A DNA stretch of 64,000 nt from Pelagibacteraceae bacterium (GTDB lineage Bacteria > Pseudomonadota > Alphaproteobacteria > GCA-002720895), in NCBI GenBank assembly GCA_002717245.1, contig PBCY01000020.1, positions 13,482 to 77,481 on the forward strand, read 5' to 3'. This document shows positions 7,528-16,465 of this stretch, one piece after another; position 1 is the stretch's first letter; every line of letters begins with the position of its first letter. Made by a program: the position numbers and the translations under genes. The notes beneath the pieces were generated by a model, which did not search any database, was not told the origin of the DNA, and worked only from the letters and a program-made list of their open reading frames with translations.

Positions 7528-8841
7528 ATGAGAATTTTTTTATTATTGATAATATTCTTTTTTTCAAAGCAGGTTTCTGCTGAATTTAACCCTAAAACTT
7601 ACACTTTAAAAAATGGATTAGAAATTGTTGTACTGGAGAATCATAAAGTACCTGCAATAGCTCATTCTATTTGGTACAAAGTTGGTTCAGCTGATGAACC
7701 AAATGGTAAGTCTGGTATAGCTCATTTTTTAGAGCATCTTTTATTTAAGGGAACTGAAAAATTAAAACCTGGTGAATTTTCTCAAATAATTGCAAAAAAC
7801 GGTGGAAAAGAAAATGCTTTTACAAGTAAAAATTATACTGGTTACTTTCAACTAATTCATAAATCTAAACTAGATTTAGTTATGTCTTTAGAGGCAGATA
7901 GAATGAAAAATATAAAATTAATTGAAAAAGAATTTGAAAGTGAAAAAACCGTTGTATTAGAAGAAAGATATTCAAGAGTAGATAACAATCCATCTGCTTT
8001 ACTTTCAGAGCAGATTAATGCTTCTTTATTTATGAATCATCCATATCGAAAACCAATTATAGGATGGGAGCATGAAATAAAAACTCTAAGCTTGAAGGAT
8101 GTTATGAGCTTTTATAAAAAATATTATGCACCTAATAATGCTATTATTGTTATTTGTGGCGATGTCTACTTAAAAGATGTTGTTAAAGTTGCAAAAAAAC
8201 ATTTTGGATCAATTAAACCATCAAAAATTGAAGAGAGATTATGGACAAAAGAACCAACACAACATGCCCCGAGAGCAGTTTTTTTAAAATCTGAAAATAC
8301 CGCTATACCAGTTTTTAAAAGATATTATTTAGCTCCAACTTATACTAAATCAAAAAAAGAATCTATTGCTTTAGAGGTTTTCACTGAAATCTTTGGCAAT
8401 CCCTCAACAGGAATGTTGTTTGAAGAATTTGTGAAAAATAAGAAAATAGCAACTAGTGCATCTGCTTATTATTATCCAGATGGTTTCGGTGAAACTAGTT
8501 TTACTATAAGTATTGTCCCAAAAAAGGGAATTACTTTAAATAAGATAGAATCCGAATTAAACAGATATCTAAAAGAAATTAAAAAAAATTCTATTAGTGA
8601 TATTGAATTAAAAAGTACTAAGAAAAGATTGGTTAATGAAACTATTTTTGCACAAGATAGTTTATATATGGGTATGAGAATATTTGGATCGTCACTGTCT
8701 ACGGGATATTCTTTAAAAGATATAATTAATTGGCCTAATGATATCCAAAAAGTTTCTCAAAAAGATTTACAAAATATTTTTTTAAGTTTTTTTGATTTAA
8801 ATAAGTCGGTTACAGGACTTTTATTGCCGAAGGATAAATAA
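7528..8841 (+). CDS. M16 zinc peptidase, catalytic subunit, secreted
   Basis: A 437 aa pitrilysin/processing-peptidase-family protein with a signal peptide (MRIFLLLIIFFFSKQVSA). The inverted zinc motif HFLEHLLFKGT (HxxEH) sits at about residues 70-80, and the downstream glutamate of the family motif is expected in ESEKTVVLEE. The fold is M16_N followed by M16_C. It is 3 nt upstream of a second M16 protein that lacks the zinc motif, the usual active/inactive pair of M16B heterodimers. Likely a periplasmic peptide-degrading protease. Confidence 0.9.
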   Translation: MRIFLLLIIFFFSKQVSAEFNPKTYTLKNGLEIVVLENHKVPAIAHSIWYKVGSADEPNGKSGIAHFLEHLLFKGTEKLKPGEFSQIIAKNGGKENAFTSKNYTGYFQLIHKSKLDLVMSLEADRMKNIKLIEKEFESEKTVVLEERYSRVDNNPSALLSEQINASLFMNHPYRKPIIGWEHEIKTLSLKDVMSFYKKYYAPNNAIIVICGDVYLKDVVKVAKKHFGSIKPSKIEERLWTKEPTQHAPRAVFLKSENTAIPVFKRYYLAPTYTKSKKESIALEVFTEIFGNPSTGMLFEEFVKNKKIATSASAYYYPDGFGETSFTISIVPKKGITLNKIESELNRYLKEIKKNSISDIELKSTKKRLVNETIFAQDSLYMGMRIFGSSLSTGYSLKDIINWPNDIQKVSQKDLQNIFLSFFDLNKSVTGLLLPKDK

Positions 8842-8844
8842 TAT

Positions 8845-10167
8845 ATGAGAAAATTATTTTTTTTATTATTTTTTTTTATTTTAGTTAATTTTAATTATTT
8901 GCATGCCTTAGATGTTAAAGAAATTAATTATTATAAAGACAAAAAAGCATGGCTTGTAAATGATAATAATTTACCAATCATAGCTATTAAATTAGCATTT
9001 AAAGCAGGATCGGGGCTTGATCCTATAGGAAAAAAAGGATTAGCTAACATGACAGTATCTCTTTTAGATGAAGGAGCAGGAAATTATTCTGCAAAAGAAT
9101 TTAAAAGAATTTTAGCTGATAACTCAATAACTCTTAATTTTAATGTAAGTCACGATAATTTTTATATAAATTTATACACTTTAAAAGAAAATTTAGATCT
9201 TTCATTTCAACTTTTAGATTTAGCATTAACAAAACCAACGTTTAAATTACAAGAAATTGATAGAATTAAAGGTAATATAAAATTAATACTAGAACAATCT
9301 TATAAAGATCCTAATGAGATAGGCACAAGATTGTTTAGAGAAATTCTTTTTGAAGGTCATCCGTATCAATATGATACATTAGGCATAAGAGAGGATATTG
9401 ATAAAATAGAAAAAAAAGACTTAGAATCTTTTTTAAATAATAATTTAACGTTAGAAAATTTATTTGTAGCAGCTTCTGGCGATATCAATGAATCTGAACT
9501 AAAAAAATATTTAGAAAAATATTTTATAAAATTTGATAAAGAAAAAAAAGTAAATAAAGTTCCAATACATAAAAAAAATATTAAACCAAATATTTTCTTA
9601 CACAAAAAAGATTTAAGACAAAGTAGCATTCTATTTGCTGGCGAAGGTATTTCAAAAACAGATCCTTATTTTTATCCCGCATATGTTATGAATTATATTC
9701 TAGGAGGAGGAGGTTTTTTTTCTCGTTTGACTACAGAAGTAAGAGAAAAAAGAGGATTAGTTTATTCCGTGTATTCTTATTTATATAGGTATGATAAATA
9801 TAATTTTTTTTCAGGAGGAGCGCAGACAAGTAATGAAAATGTTAATAAAGTTATTAAAATTATAAAAGAAGAATTAGTTAAAATTAAGAATCAAGGAGTT
9901 ACTGAGAGCGAACTAAATGATGCAAAAAATTATTTAATTAATTCATATGTTTTAAGATTAGATAGCAATAAGAAAGTAGCATCTATACTTTTAAATACAC
10001 AGATGGATGGTTTAAATACAGATTTTTTTAAAAAAAGAAATGATTATATTAATTCGGTTTCTTTAGAGGATATAAAAGTAGTTGCTAAAAAAATTTTAGA
10101 TGAAAATCAAATATTCTTTCTTATTATAGGAAATCCATCTAATTTAAAAAATATAAATGAAATATAA
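8845..10167 (+). CDS. M16 peptidase-like protein, non-catalytic partner subunit
   Basis: A 440 aa secreted M16-family protein (signal peptide MRKLFFLLFFFILVNFNYLHA). Where the zinc motif should be, the sequence reads GLANMTVSLLDEGAG, with no HxxEH, so it cannot bind zinc in the usual way. It keeps the glycine-rich loop and strand characteristic of inactive alpha-type subunits (GGGGFFSRLTTEVREKRGLVYS). Known M16B enzymes pair one active and one inactive chain. The 3 nt spacing to the active chain supports a heterodimer. Confidence 0.88.
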   Translation: MRKLFFLLFFFILVNFNYLHALDVKEINYYKDKKAWLVNDNNLPIIAIKLAFKAGSGLDPIGKKGLANMTVSLLDEGAGNYSAKEFKRILADNSITLNFNVSHDNFYINLYTLKENLDLSFQLLDLALTKPTFKLQEIDRIKGNIKLILEQSYKDPNEIGTRLFREILFEGHPYQYDTLGIREDIDKIEKKDLESFLNNNLTLENLFVAASGDINESELKKYLEKYFIKFDKEKKVNKVPIHKKNIKPNIFLHKKDLRQSSILFAGEGISKTDPYFYPAYVMNYILGGGGFFSRLTTEVREKRGLVYSVYSYLYRYDKYNFFSGGAQTSNENVNKVIKIIKEELVKIKNQGVTESELNDAKNYLINSYVLRLDSNKKVASILLNTQMDGLNTDFFKKRNDYINSVSLEDIKVVAKKILDENQIFFLIIGNPSNLKNINEI

Positions 10168-10185
10168 AAAATTTATTATTTCTTT

Positions 10186-11439
10186 ATGAAACATAATATA
10201 AACAACTGTTTTCTTGATCCTGTTATAAAAAAAGATTTATTTAAATCGACTTTAAATAATATTGTAAAAATAATAGATAAAATTAAAAATCCCAAGGATC
10301 CTTTATTACTATCTTTTTTAAATCAATTTAATAGTTATGAAAAAAAAATAATTAATAAATTAGCTTTATACCATCAAAAAAATTTTAAAGATGTGATTGT
10401 TTTAGGAACCGGAGGTTCGAGTAAAGCAGGTCGAACTTTTGTGCAAATAGCTTATAGGACTTTTGGAAGAAATCCTAAATTTCCTAAAATTACTTTTTTA
10501 GAAAATATAGATTTTCAAGATTTTAATGATTTATTTAAAAAAATTAATTTAAAAAAAACTGGTGTAATTGTTATTTCAAAATCTGGTGAAACAAACGAAA
10601 CATTAGTCCAATTTTTAATATTTTTATCAAAATATAATTTGAATTTTAAAAAAGGAGATATCAAAAAACATTTTACAGTAATAACTAAAAAAGAAAATAA
10701 TTCATTAAGAAGTTTAGCAAAAAACTTCTCAATAAATGTTATTGATATTGATATTAATTTATCAGGAAGATTTTCAGCATTCTCACCAGTTGGACTTTTA
10801 CCAGCTGCAATTTCTGGATTAAATATTAAAAAAATAATTGATGGAGCTTTATTTATATTAAGTGAATCTTTAAATAAAAAACAAAAAATTCCATTTGAAG
10901 GAGCCATTTTACATTATGTTGCTCAAAATTCTAAGATTAATATATCTGTTTTGTTAACATATACTGAACGTTTAAGAAATTTTGGCTATTGGCATGAGCA
11001 ATTAATGGCAGAAAGTTTAGGAAAAAAAAACTTAGGTTTTACACCTATACATTCTATGGGAGCTACTGATCAACATTCATTATTACAATTATTTTTAGAA
11101 GGTCCTAAAGATAAGTTAATAACATTTGTTACTTTAAAAAAACAAAAAGATAAAATAAAAATTAGTAGTAGTTTAATTTCAAAGATAAAAAAATTATCTT
11201 TTTTAAAGAAGAAATCTTTAAATAAACTTTTAGATTTTGAAATGGATAAAGTTTGTAAAATGCTTAAAGATTACAAAAGACCTTTTAGAATAATTACACT
11301 TAAAAAATGCGATGAATTTGAAATAGGATGCTTGATGATGAATTTTATGTTAGAAACTATTACTTTAGCTTATTTAAATAATTTAAATCCCTTTGATCAA
11401 CCAGCCATTGATAAAGGTAAATCAATTAATTTAAAATAG
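10186..11439 (+). CDS. pgi: Glucose-6-phosphate isomerase
   Basis: A 417 aa PGI-family enzyme interconverting glucose-6-phosphate and fructose-6-phosphate. Visible family motifs are VLGTGGSSKAGRTF, the phosphate-binding ISKSGETNETL, GRFSAFSPVGLLP, and MAESLGKKNLGFTPIHSMGATDQHS, which carries catalytic-region Glu and His. The end reads NPFDQPAIDKGK. It is shorter than the roughly 550 aa E. coli type but matches the shorter alphaproteobacterial form. It sits between the M16 pair and an MFS gene with small gaps. Confidence 0.93.
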   Translation: MKHNINNCFLDPVIKKDLFKSTLNNIVKIIDKIKNPKDPLLLSFLNQFNSYEKKIINKLALYHQKNFKDVIVLGTGGSSKAGRTFVQIAYRTFGRNPKFPKITFLENIDFQDFNDLFKKINLKKTGVIVISKSGETNETLVQFLIFLSKYNLNFKKGDIKKHFTVITKKENNSLRSLAKNFSINVIDIDINLSGRFSAFSPVGLLPAAISGLNIKKIIDGALFILSESLNKKQKIPFEGAILHYVAQNSKINISVLLTYTERLRNFGYWHEQLMAESLGKKNLGFTPIHSMGATDQHSLLQLFLEGPKDKLITFVTLKKQKDKIKISSSLISKIKKLSFLKKKSLNKLLDFEMDKVCKMLKDYKRPFRIITLKKCDEFEIGCLMMNFMLETITLAYLNNLNPFDQPAIDKGKSINLK

Positions 11440-11445
11440 AATCTT

Positions 11446-12627
11446 ATGCATGCTTTATTTTTGGTTGTTTTCTCAAATCTTTTAGGATTTGGAATTATAA
11501 TTCCATTACTCCCTTATTATGCTGAAAAATTTGGTGCAGAGCCAAATGAAGTAACTTTATTAATGGCCAGTTATTCACTTATGCAACTTATTTTTAGTCC
11601 AATACTAGGTAGAATAAGCGACATTTATGGAAGAAAAAGAGTGTTAATTTTATGTTTAATTGGATCTGCAGCTTCTTATGCTTTTTTATTTTTAGCTAAT
11701 AGTTTTGTATTAGTTTTACTTGCTAGATCTTTAGCGGGTATATTTGGATCAACCACTGCTATAGCAAATGCTTATGTTACTGAAACTACTTCACCTGAAA
11801 ACAGATCAAAAGGAATGGGTTTAATAGGAGCTGCTTTTGGGTTAGGTTTAGTTTTTGGACCAGTTATAGGAGGTTTTTTTGGAGGAGGAGATATAAACAA
11901 TATTGATTTTCAAACACCTTTTTTATTTGCTTTAATAGTATCTATAATCTCTTTTATTCTTGCTTATTTTTTATTAAATGAACCAAAAAAAAGAAATAAA
12001 CAATTTATTTCTATGAACTTTTTTAATTCTTTCAAAGATCTTCTAGGCTTATTTAAAATCAATGCAATTTTATTTTTAACTACAGCCTTTTTTCTAGTTA
12101 CATTTTCTTTTGCAGGTTTTGAAACAACTTTTGCCTTATGGACTGAAAGATCAATGGATTGGGCATCTAAACAAACAGGCTATGCTTTTACTTTTACTGC
12201 TTTATTAGTAGCAATTATACAAGGTATGTTGATAGGAAAATTAACTAAAGTTTTTGGTGAATTAAAACTTTTAATTATAAGTTGTTTTTTAATGTTAGTA
12301 GGTTTGTTTTTTATTACTTTATCAGTACAAAATTTATTTAATCTTATAATTGCTTTAAGTATTTTAGGTGTTTCAGTTGGATTAGGGAACCCGTCAATAA
12401 ATAGTTTATTATCAAAAAATTTAAATAAAAAAATTATAGGATCTTCTTTTGGAGTTTTTCAATCTGTTGGTAGTTTAGCTAGAATATTAAGTCCATTAAT
12501 AATGGGGAATTTTTTCTATTTTTTTGGAATTAATTCGCCATATAAACTGGGATCTTTTTTAATGTTTTTTTTACTTTTATTATTTATTTATTATTTTGTT
12601 TTTTTAAAAAAAAGTATAAAAACTTAA
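11446..12627 (+). CDS. MFS transporter, TetA/DHA1-like
   Basis: A 393 aa, twelve-helix major facilitator protein. The N-terminal half has NLLGFGIIIPLLPYYAEKFG and the cytoplasmic loop 2-3 signature GRISDIYGRKRVL. Motif C (GAAFGLGLVFGPVIGG) in helix 5 is characteristic of drug:proton antiporters. The protein begins directly with helix 1, 6 nt after pgi. It resembles the TetA/TCR branch, so an efflux role is likely, but the substrate cannot be read from sequence. Confidence 0.85.
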   Translation: MHALFLVVFSNLLGFGIIIPLLPYYAEKFGAEPNEVTLLMASYSLMQLIFSPILGRISDIYGRKRVLILCLIGSAASYAFLFLANSFVLVLLARSLAGIFGSTTAIANAYVTETTSPENRSKGMGLIGAAFGLGLVFGPVIGGFFGGGDINNIDFQTPFLFALIVSIISFILAYFLLNEPKKRNKQFISMNFFNSFKDLLGLFKINAILFLTTAFFLVTFSFAGFETTFALWTERSMDWASKQTGYAFTFTALLVAIIQGMLIGKLTKVFGELKLLIISCFLMLVGLFFITLSVQNLFNLIIALSILGVSVGLGNPSINSLLSKNLNKKIIGSSFGVFQSVGSLARILSPLIMGNFFYFFGINSPYKLGSFLMFFLLLLFIYYFVFLKKSIKT

Positions 12628-12628
12628 T

Positions 12629-13201
12629 TTATTTTAATTTAACTAAAGTAAGCCCACTATTTCCATAATATTTTTCTTTAATTATTTCAAAGTCTTTTGG
12701 GATTGGTATTTTTTTTTTATTTGAATGTTCTAAAACAATTAAAGTTTTTTTTTTTATAATTTTAAAATCTAAAATTTTCTTTAGTGTTTTTTTAATAATT
12801 AAATTCATTTGATATGGGGGATCAATAAAAATTAAATCAAATTTTTCTTCTATTTTTTTTACTTTTCTTATGCTTCTTTTAATAATTTTTACATTTTCGT
12901 TAACTTTCAAATGATCTACGTTTTTATATAGTACACGCAAATTATCTCGAGATTTTTCAATAAATGTTACATTTTTAGCACCTCTTGATATTGCTTCTAA
13001 ACCTAACGCCCCTGTTCCTGCAAATACGTCTAATATATTAAATCCTTCAAATTGATTTTCTCCATTCTTCCCATTAATTTTTAAATAACTTATAATAATA
13101 TTAAATACAGATTCACGGATTTTGTCAGTTGTAGGTTTTATACCTTTTTGATTAAATTTTGTTAATTTTTTTCCTCTGAATTTTCCAGAAATTATTCTCA
13201 T
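12629..13201 (-). CDS. rsmD: 16S rRNA (guanine966-N2)-methyltransferase
   Basis: A 190 aa SAM-dependent methyltransferase of the RsmD family, modifying G966 of 16S rRNA in the 30S subunit. It starts with the diagnostic MRIISGKFRGKKL, followed by TDKIRESVFNII, the SAM-binding LDVFAGTGALGLEAISRGA, and the catalytic FIDPPYQ. Its ATG overlaps the stop of the upstream RluB-type gene by 4 nt (ATGA), once that gene's frame is corrected. This supports a coupled rluB-rsmD pair. Confidence 0.95.
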   Translation of the reverse strand: MRIISGKFRGKKLTKFNQKGIKPTTDKIRESVFNIIISYLKINGKNGENQFEGFNILDVFAGTGALGLEAISRGAKNVTFIEKSRDNLRVLYKNVDHLKVNENVKIIKRSIRKVKKIEEKFDLIFIDPPYQMNLIIKKTLKKILDFKIIKKKTLIVLEHSNKKKIPIPKDFEIIKEKYYGNSGLTLVKLK

Positions 13202-13912
13202 TTTATTTTTTTAAAATATTTGTTTACATTTATTTCTTTAATTTCATTTTTTTTAAGATTTTTTAATTGAATCGGACCATAACTTATTCTTTGTAATTTA
13301 ATTACAAAATATTTAAAAAAACTCATTATTTTTCTAATTTCTCTATTTTTTCCTTCTACCAACTTCATTTTTATTATCGCAGTATCTTTTTTTTTTTTCT
13401 AATATACTAGTTTTTATACTTTTATATTTAATACCTTTAATTTTTATACCATTTTCTAAATTTCTTAATTTTTGTTTATCTATATTTCCTTTAATTTTTA
13501 CTTTGTATTCTCTAGTAAATGAATTTTTTGGTAACTCAAGATATCTAGCTAAAGTTCCAGAGTTTGTAAGTAATAATAAACCTTCAGAATTAAAATCAAG
13601 TCTTCCTACAGTTACAACCCTAGGTAATTCCTTAGGTAAATCTTCAAAGATTGTTTTTCTACTTAAAGGGTCATAGTTAGTAGTTAATTTTCCAATTGGT
13701 TTATTATATTTCCATAATCTTATTTTTTTATCTAATTTTATTTTTTTATTATCAACTTTAATTAAATCTTCAGTGGTAGCTCTTTCTGGTACAGACTTAA
13801 GTACTTTATTATTTAGTTGAACTCTACCTTCTTTTATTAGTGTTTCTGCTTTTCTTCTAGAACATATTCCAGCATCAGCTATAAGCTTTGAAACTTTATA
13901 AGTTTTTTTCAC
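13198..13912 (-). CDS. rluB: RsuA/RluB-family 23S/16S rRNA pseudouridine synthase, frame broken at a 12-A tract
   Basis: The open frame (13343-13912, 189 aa) covers the S4 RNA-binding domain (VSKLIADAGICSRRKAETLI) and the catalytic motif GRLDFNSEGLLLLTNSG with its Asp. It then ends in the out-of-frame tail KRYCDNKNEVGRRKK. Removing one A from the 12-A run at 13387-13398 restores KKDTAIIKMKLVEGKNREIR and a complete family C-terminus (237 aa). The restored frame stops at a TGA that overlaps the rsmD ATG. The family motif EGxNRxIRxM lies after the break, so truncation would remove part of the active domain. Either a homopolymer sequence error or a slippage-rescued gene. RluB versus RsuA/RluE is not resolved. 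Confidence 0.8.
13387..13398 (-). repeat. 12-A homopolymer at the frame break in the RluB-type gene
   Basis: The minus-strand sequence reads GAAAAAAAAAAAAGATACT, with 12 consecutive A. With 11 A, the upstream and downstream parts of the pseudouridine synthase would be in one frame. This is the only place where the frame needs correction. Confidence 0.9.
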
Positions 13913-13915
13913 TTT

Positions 13916-14629
13916 TTATTTTTGACAGGCCTTAATAAATGCTTTAAAAATTTTTTTATCGTAATTGCTTATAAAAAATTCAGGATGCCATTGAATTCCT
14001 AAAAAAAATTTATGACTATCTGATTCTATTCCTTCAATTATACCATCATCAGCTATTGCATTTATACTTAAATTTTTACCAACTTTTTTAACCGCTTGGT
14101 GATGAGCACTATTAACTTTAAATTCTTTTTTTTTTACAATTTTAAATAATTTACTTTTTAAATTTATTTTAACTTTATGACTAGCCTTATTTCTTGGTTC
14201 GGGCTGTTCATGTTTTATAAAAGTTTTTTTAATATGTTGAATAAGAGAGCCATTTGATGCAACATTTAAAAGTTGTTGACCTCCACAAATACCTAAAATC
14301 GGTTTATTTTTTTTTAAAGCAAGTTTAGCTATTTTAATTTCAAATTTTGTTCTTGGAATATCTAAATGGTTTACTTTTTTTTCTTTTTTTTCTCCATAAA
14401 TTTTTGGATCAATATCAAAATCCCCTCCCGTAAGTAATATTCCATCAATTATATTAAAATAATGATTTGCTAACTCTGGTTTAGAGGGTAGCATCAAAGG
14501 AACCCCATTTGCACTTATAATACTATTAATATAATTTATTCGTACTGCGTACCATGGAAACTTTGAGTAGGTTTTATTTGATCCTGTATCAATTGAAATT
14601 CCAATAATAGGTTTTTTGTATTTTTTCAT
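13916..14629 (-). CDS. Class I glutamine amidotransferase-like peptidase C26 (PuuD-like)
   Basis: A 237 aa member of the gamma-glutamyl-gamma-aminobutyrate hydrolase family. The nucleophile elbow is GICGGQQLLN (catalytic Cys), and the His-Glu pair is in IQWHPEF. NSAHHQAVK and DGIIEGIE are also typical. Members remove gamma-linked glutamate from amines, as in polyamine breakdown. It lies 3 nt upstream of the RluB-type gene. The precise substrate is not deducible, and no other polyamine genes are nearby. Confidence 0.85.
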   Translation of the reverse strand: MKKYKKPIIGISIDTGSNKTYSKFPWYAVRINYINSIISANGVPLMLPSKPELANHYFNIIDGILLTGGDFDIDPKIYGEKKEKKVNHLDIPRTKFEIKIAKLALKKNKPILGICGGQQLLNVASNGSLIQHIKKTFIKHEQPEPRNKASHKVKINLKSKLFKIVKKKEFKVNSAHHQAVKKVGKNLSINAIADDGIIEGIESDSHKFFLGIQWHPEFFISNYDKKIFKAFIKACQK

Positions 14630-14683
14630 TTTTTTTATTTTATGTATTTATAATAGTTCTTAAATAATTTTTTTTGTAAAATT

Positions 14684-15133
14684 TTGTTACCAAATAAAAA
14701 AATAATAGATGAATTAAAAAAATTAGCTATAAAAGCAAAGAATAATAACGAAGTACCTATTTCTGCAATTATAGCTAAAAAAAACAAAATATTTTTTTCT
14801 GCTTATAATACATGCCATAAGACTAATAATCCATTAAACCATGCAGAAATGATTGTTATCAATCATGCATTAAAAGAAACAAAACAAAAATTTTTAAATG
14901 AATTTGATATTTATTCTTCTTTAGAACCATGCGCATTATGTGCTAGCGCAATATCCTTTTGTAGGATTAAAAGAATTTTTTTCTGCGCCTACGATAAAAA
15001 ATTTGGCTCTATTATTAATGGTGCAAAAATATTTAAAATTAAAAATGCAATGTATAAGCCAAAAATATTTGGCGGTATAGAAGAAAAGTTTTTTTCTCAA
15101 ATACTTAAAGATTTTTTTAAAAATAAAAGATAA
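14684..15133 (+). CDS. tadA: tRNA-specific adenosine deaminase
   Basis: A 149 aa cytidine-deaminase-fold protein that makes inosine at position 34 of tRNA-Arg(ACG). The zinc site is complete: HAEM supplies His and the catalytic Glu, and EPCALCASAI supplies two Cys. A TTG start is used (MLPNKKIIDELKKLAIKAKNNNEVPISAIIA), since no ATG lies near the family N-terminus. It is divergent from the C26 gene and close to rluB-rsmD, a common alphaproteobacterial grouping. Other nucleobase deaminases share this fold, but length and context favour TadA. Confidence 0.88.
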   Translation: MLPNKKIIDELKKLAIKAKNNNEVPISAIIAKKNKIFFSAYNTCHKTNNPLNHAEMIVINHALKETKQKFLNEFDIYSSLEPCALCASAISFCRIKRIFFCAYDKKFGSIINGAKIFKIKNAMYKPKIFGGIEEKFFSQILKDFFKNKR

Positions 15134-16411
15134 TTATTTTAATTTTTTTGCCCTATATCCAATATCTTTTCTAAAAAAACTATTTTTCCACTTTAATCTT
15201 CTTACAACTTCATAAACTTTTTTTTTTGCTATATTAAAATTTTTATTTTTTGAGGTTACTGATAAGACTCTACCTCCAGTTGCAATAATATTATTTTTTG
15301 TATCAAGACTTGTGCCAGAATGAAAAATTTTTGTATTCATATCTTCTTTTATTAAATTTAAATTTTTAATTATATTATTTTTTTTGTACTTACCTGGGTA
15401 GCCTTTATTAACCATAACAACGGTTAATGCATATTCTTTTTTCCATTTAATTATTGTTTTATTTAATTTTTTGTTTACACAGTTAATTAAAATTTTTAGT
15501 AAATCTGATTTTAATAAAAAAATTAAAGGCTGACATTCTGGGTCACCAAAACGAACATTATATTCAATTAAATAAATTTTTTCTTTAACTAACATTAGTC
15601 CAGCATAAAGAATTCCATTAAAATATATTTTTTCCTTATCTAATGCTTTAATTGTTGGCTCAATTATTTCTTTTTTAATTTTATTGGTAATATTTTTTTT
15701 TAAATATGGAAGAGGGCAATATGCTCCCATTCCTCCTGTATTTGGGCCTTTGTCTTTTTCATAAATTTTTTTATGATCTTGAGATAATAAAAGTGGAATA
15801 TAGTTTTTTCCATCTACTAAAGATAAACAACTTATTTCTTCTCCTTCAAGATAATCTTCAATAACAACTTCTTTTCCAGAATTACCTAAATTCTTTTTTA
15901 ACATTAAGTTTTTTAATACTTTTTCTGCTTCAAGTTTTTTTTTTACTATAAAAACTCCTTTTCCTGCTGCAAGGCCACTTGCTTTAATTACTATTGGATA
16001 TTTAATTTTTTGAATGTAACTAATGGCATTAGTAAAATTTTTAAATTTTTTATATTCTGCTGTAGGAATATTATGCTTTTTACAAAAATCTTTTGTAAAG
16101 CTTTTCGAAGATTCTAAAATTGAAGCTTTTTTATTTGGGCCGAAAGCTTTTATTTTTATTTTATTAAGTTTATCAACAATACCATTTACTAAGGGATCTT
16201 CAGGACCTACAATTACAAAATCAATTTTTTCTTTTTTTATAAATTGCTTTATAGAATTAAAATTATTTATATTAATATCTATACATTCAGCTACGTCTTT
16301 AATACCTGCGTTACCAGGAATACAAAATAATTTTTTACATAAAGGTGACTTTGATATTGCCCAACTTAAAGCATGTTCTCTTCCACCTGATCCTAAAATT
16401 AAAATTTTCAA
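15134..16411 (-). CDS. purD: Phosphoribosylamine-glycine ligase
   Basis: A 425 aa ATP-grasp enzyme (GARS) that joins glycine to phosphoribosylamine in purine synthesis. It starts with MKILILGSGGREHALSWAI, followed by PGNAGI, VVGPEDPLVNGI, the ATP-grasp KASGLAAGKGV, GPNTGGMGAYCP and VRFGDPECQPL. Length matches PurD. It converges with tadA with no gap between stop codons and diverges from xseA with a 54 nt spacer, which must contain both promoters. Confidence 0.97.
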   Translation of the reverse strand: MKILILGSGGREHALSWAISKSPLCKKLFCIPGNAGIKDVAECIDININNFNSIKQFIKKEKIDFVIVGPEDPLVNGIVDKLNKIKIKAFGPNKKASILESSKSFTKDFCKKHNIPTAEYKKFKNFTNAISYIQKIKYPIVIKASGLAAGKGVFIVKKKLEAEKVLKNLMLKKNLGNSGKEVVIEDYLEGEEISCLSLVDGKNYIPLLLSQDHKKIYEKDKGPNTGGMGAYCPLPYLKKNITNKIKKEIIEPTIKALDKEKIYFNGILYAGLMLVKEKIYLIEYNVRFGDPECQPLIFLLKSDLLKILINCVNKKLNKTIIKWKKEYALTVVMVNKGYPGKYKKNNIIKNLNLIKEDMNTKIFHSGTSLDTKNNIIATGGRVLSVTSKNKNFNIAKKKVYEVVRRLKWKNSFFRKDIGYRAKKLK

Positions 16412-16465
16412 TTGAATTTTTTTATATTAATTTTTTTTAATAAATTTATCATAATTATAAATAAA

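Noticed and set aside
13343-13912. Genuine short pseudouridine synthase of 189 aa
   Set aside because: The missing C-terminus is present in full one frame over, up to the rsmD start, so this is a frame break, not a natural short form.
16023-16415. 130 aa plus-strand ORF opposite purD
   Set aside because: Antisense of purD; the sequence carries no recognisable domain.
16412-16465. 18-residue N-terminal extension of xseA starting at TTG
   Set aside because: Hydrophobic, not part of the family, and lies in the only spacer available for the purD/xseA promoters.
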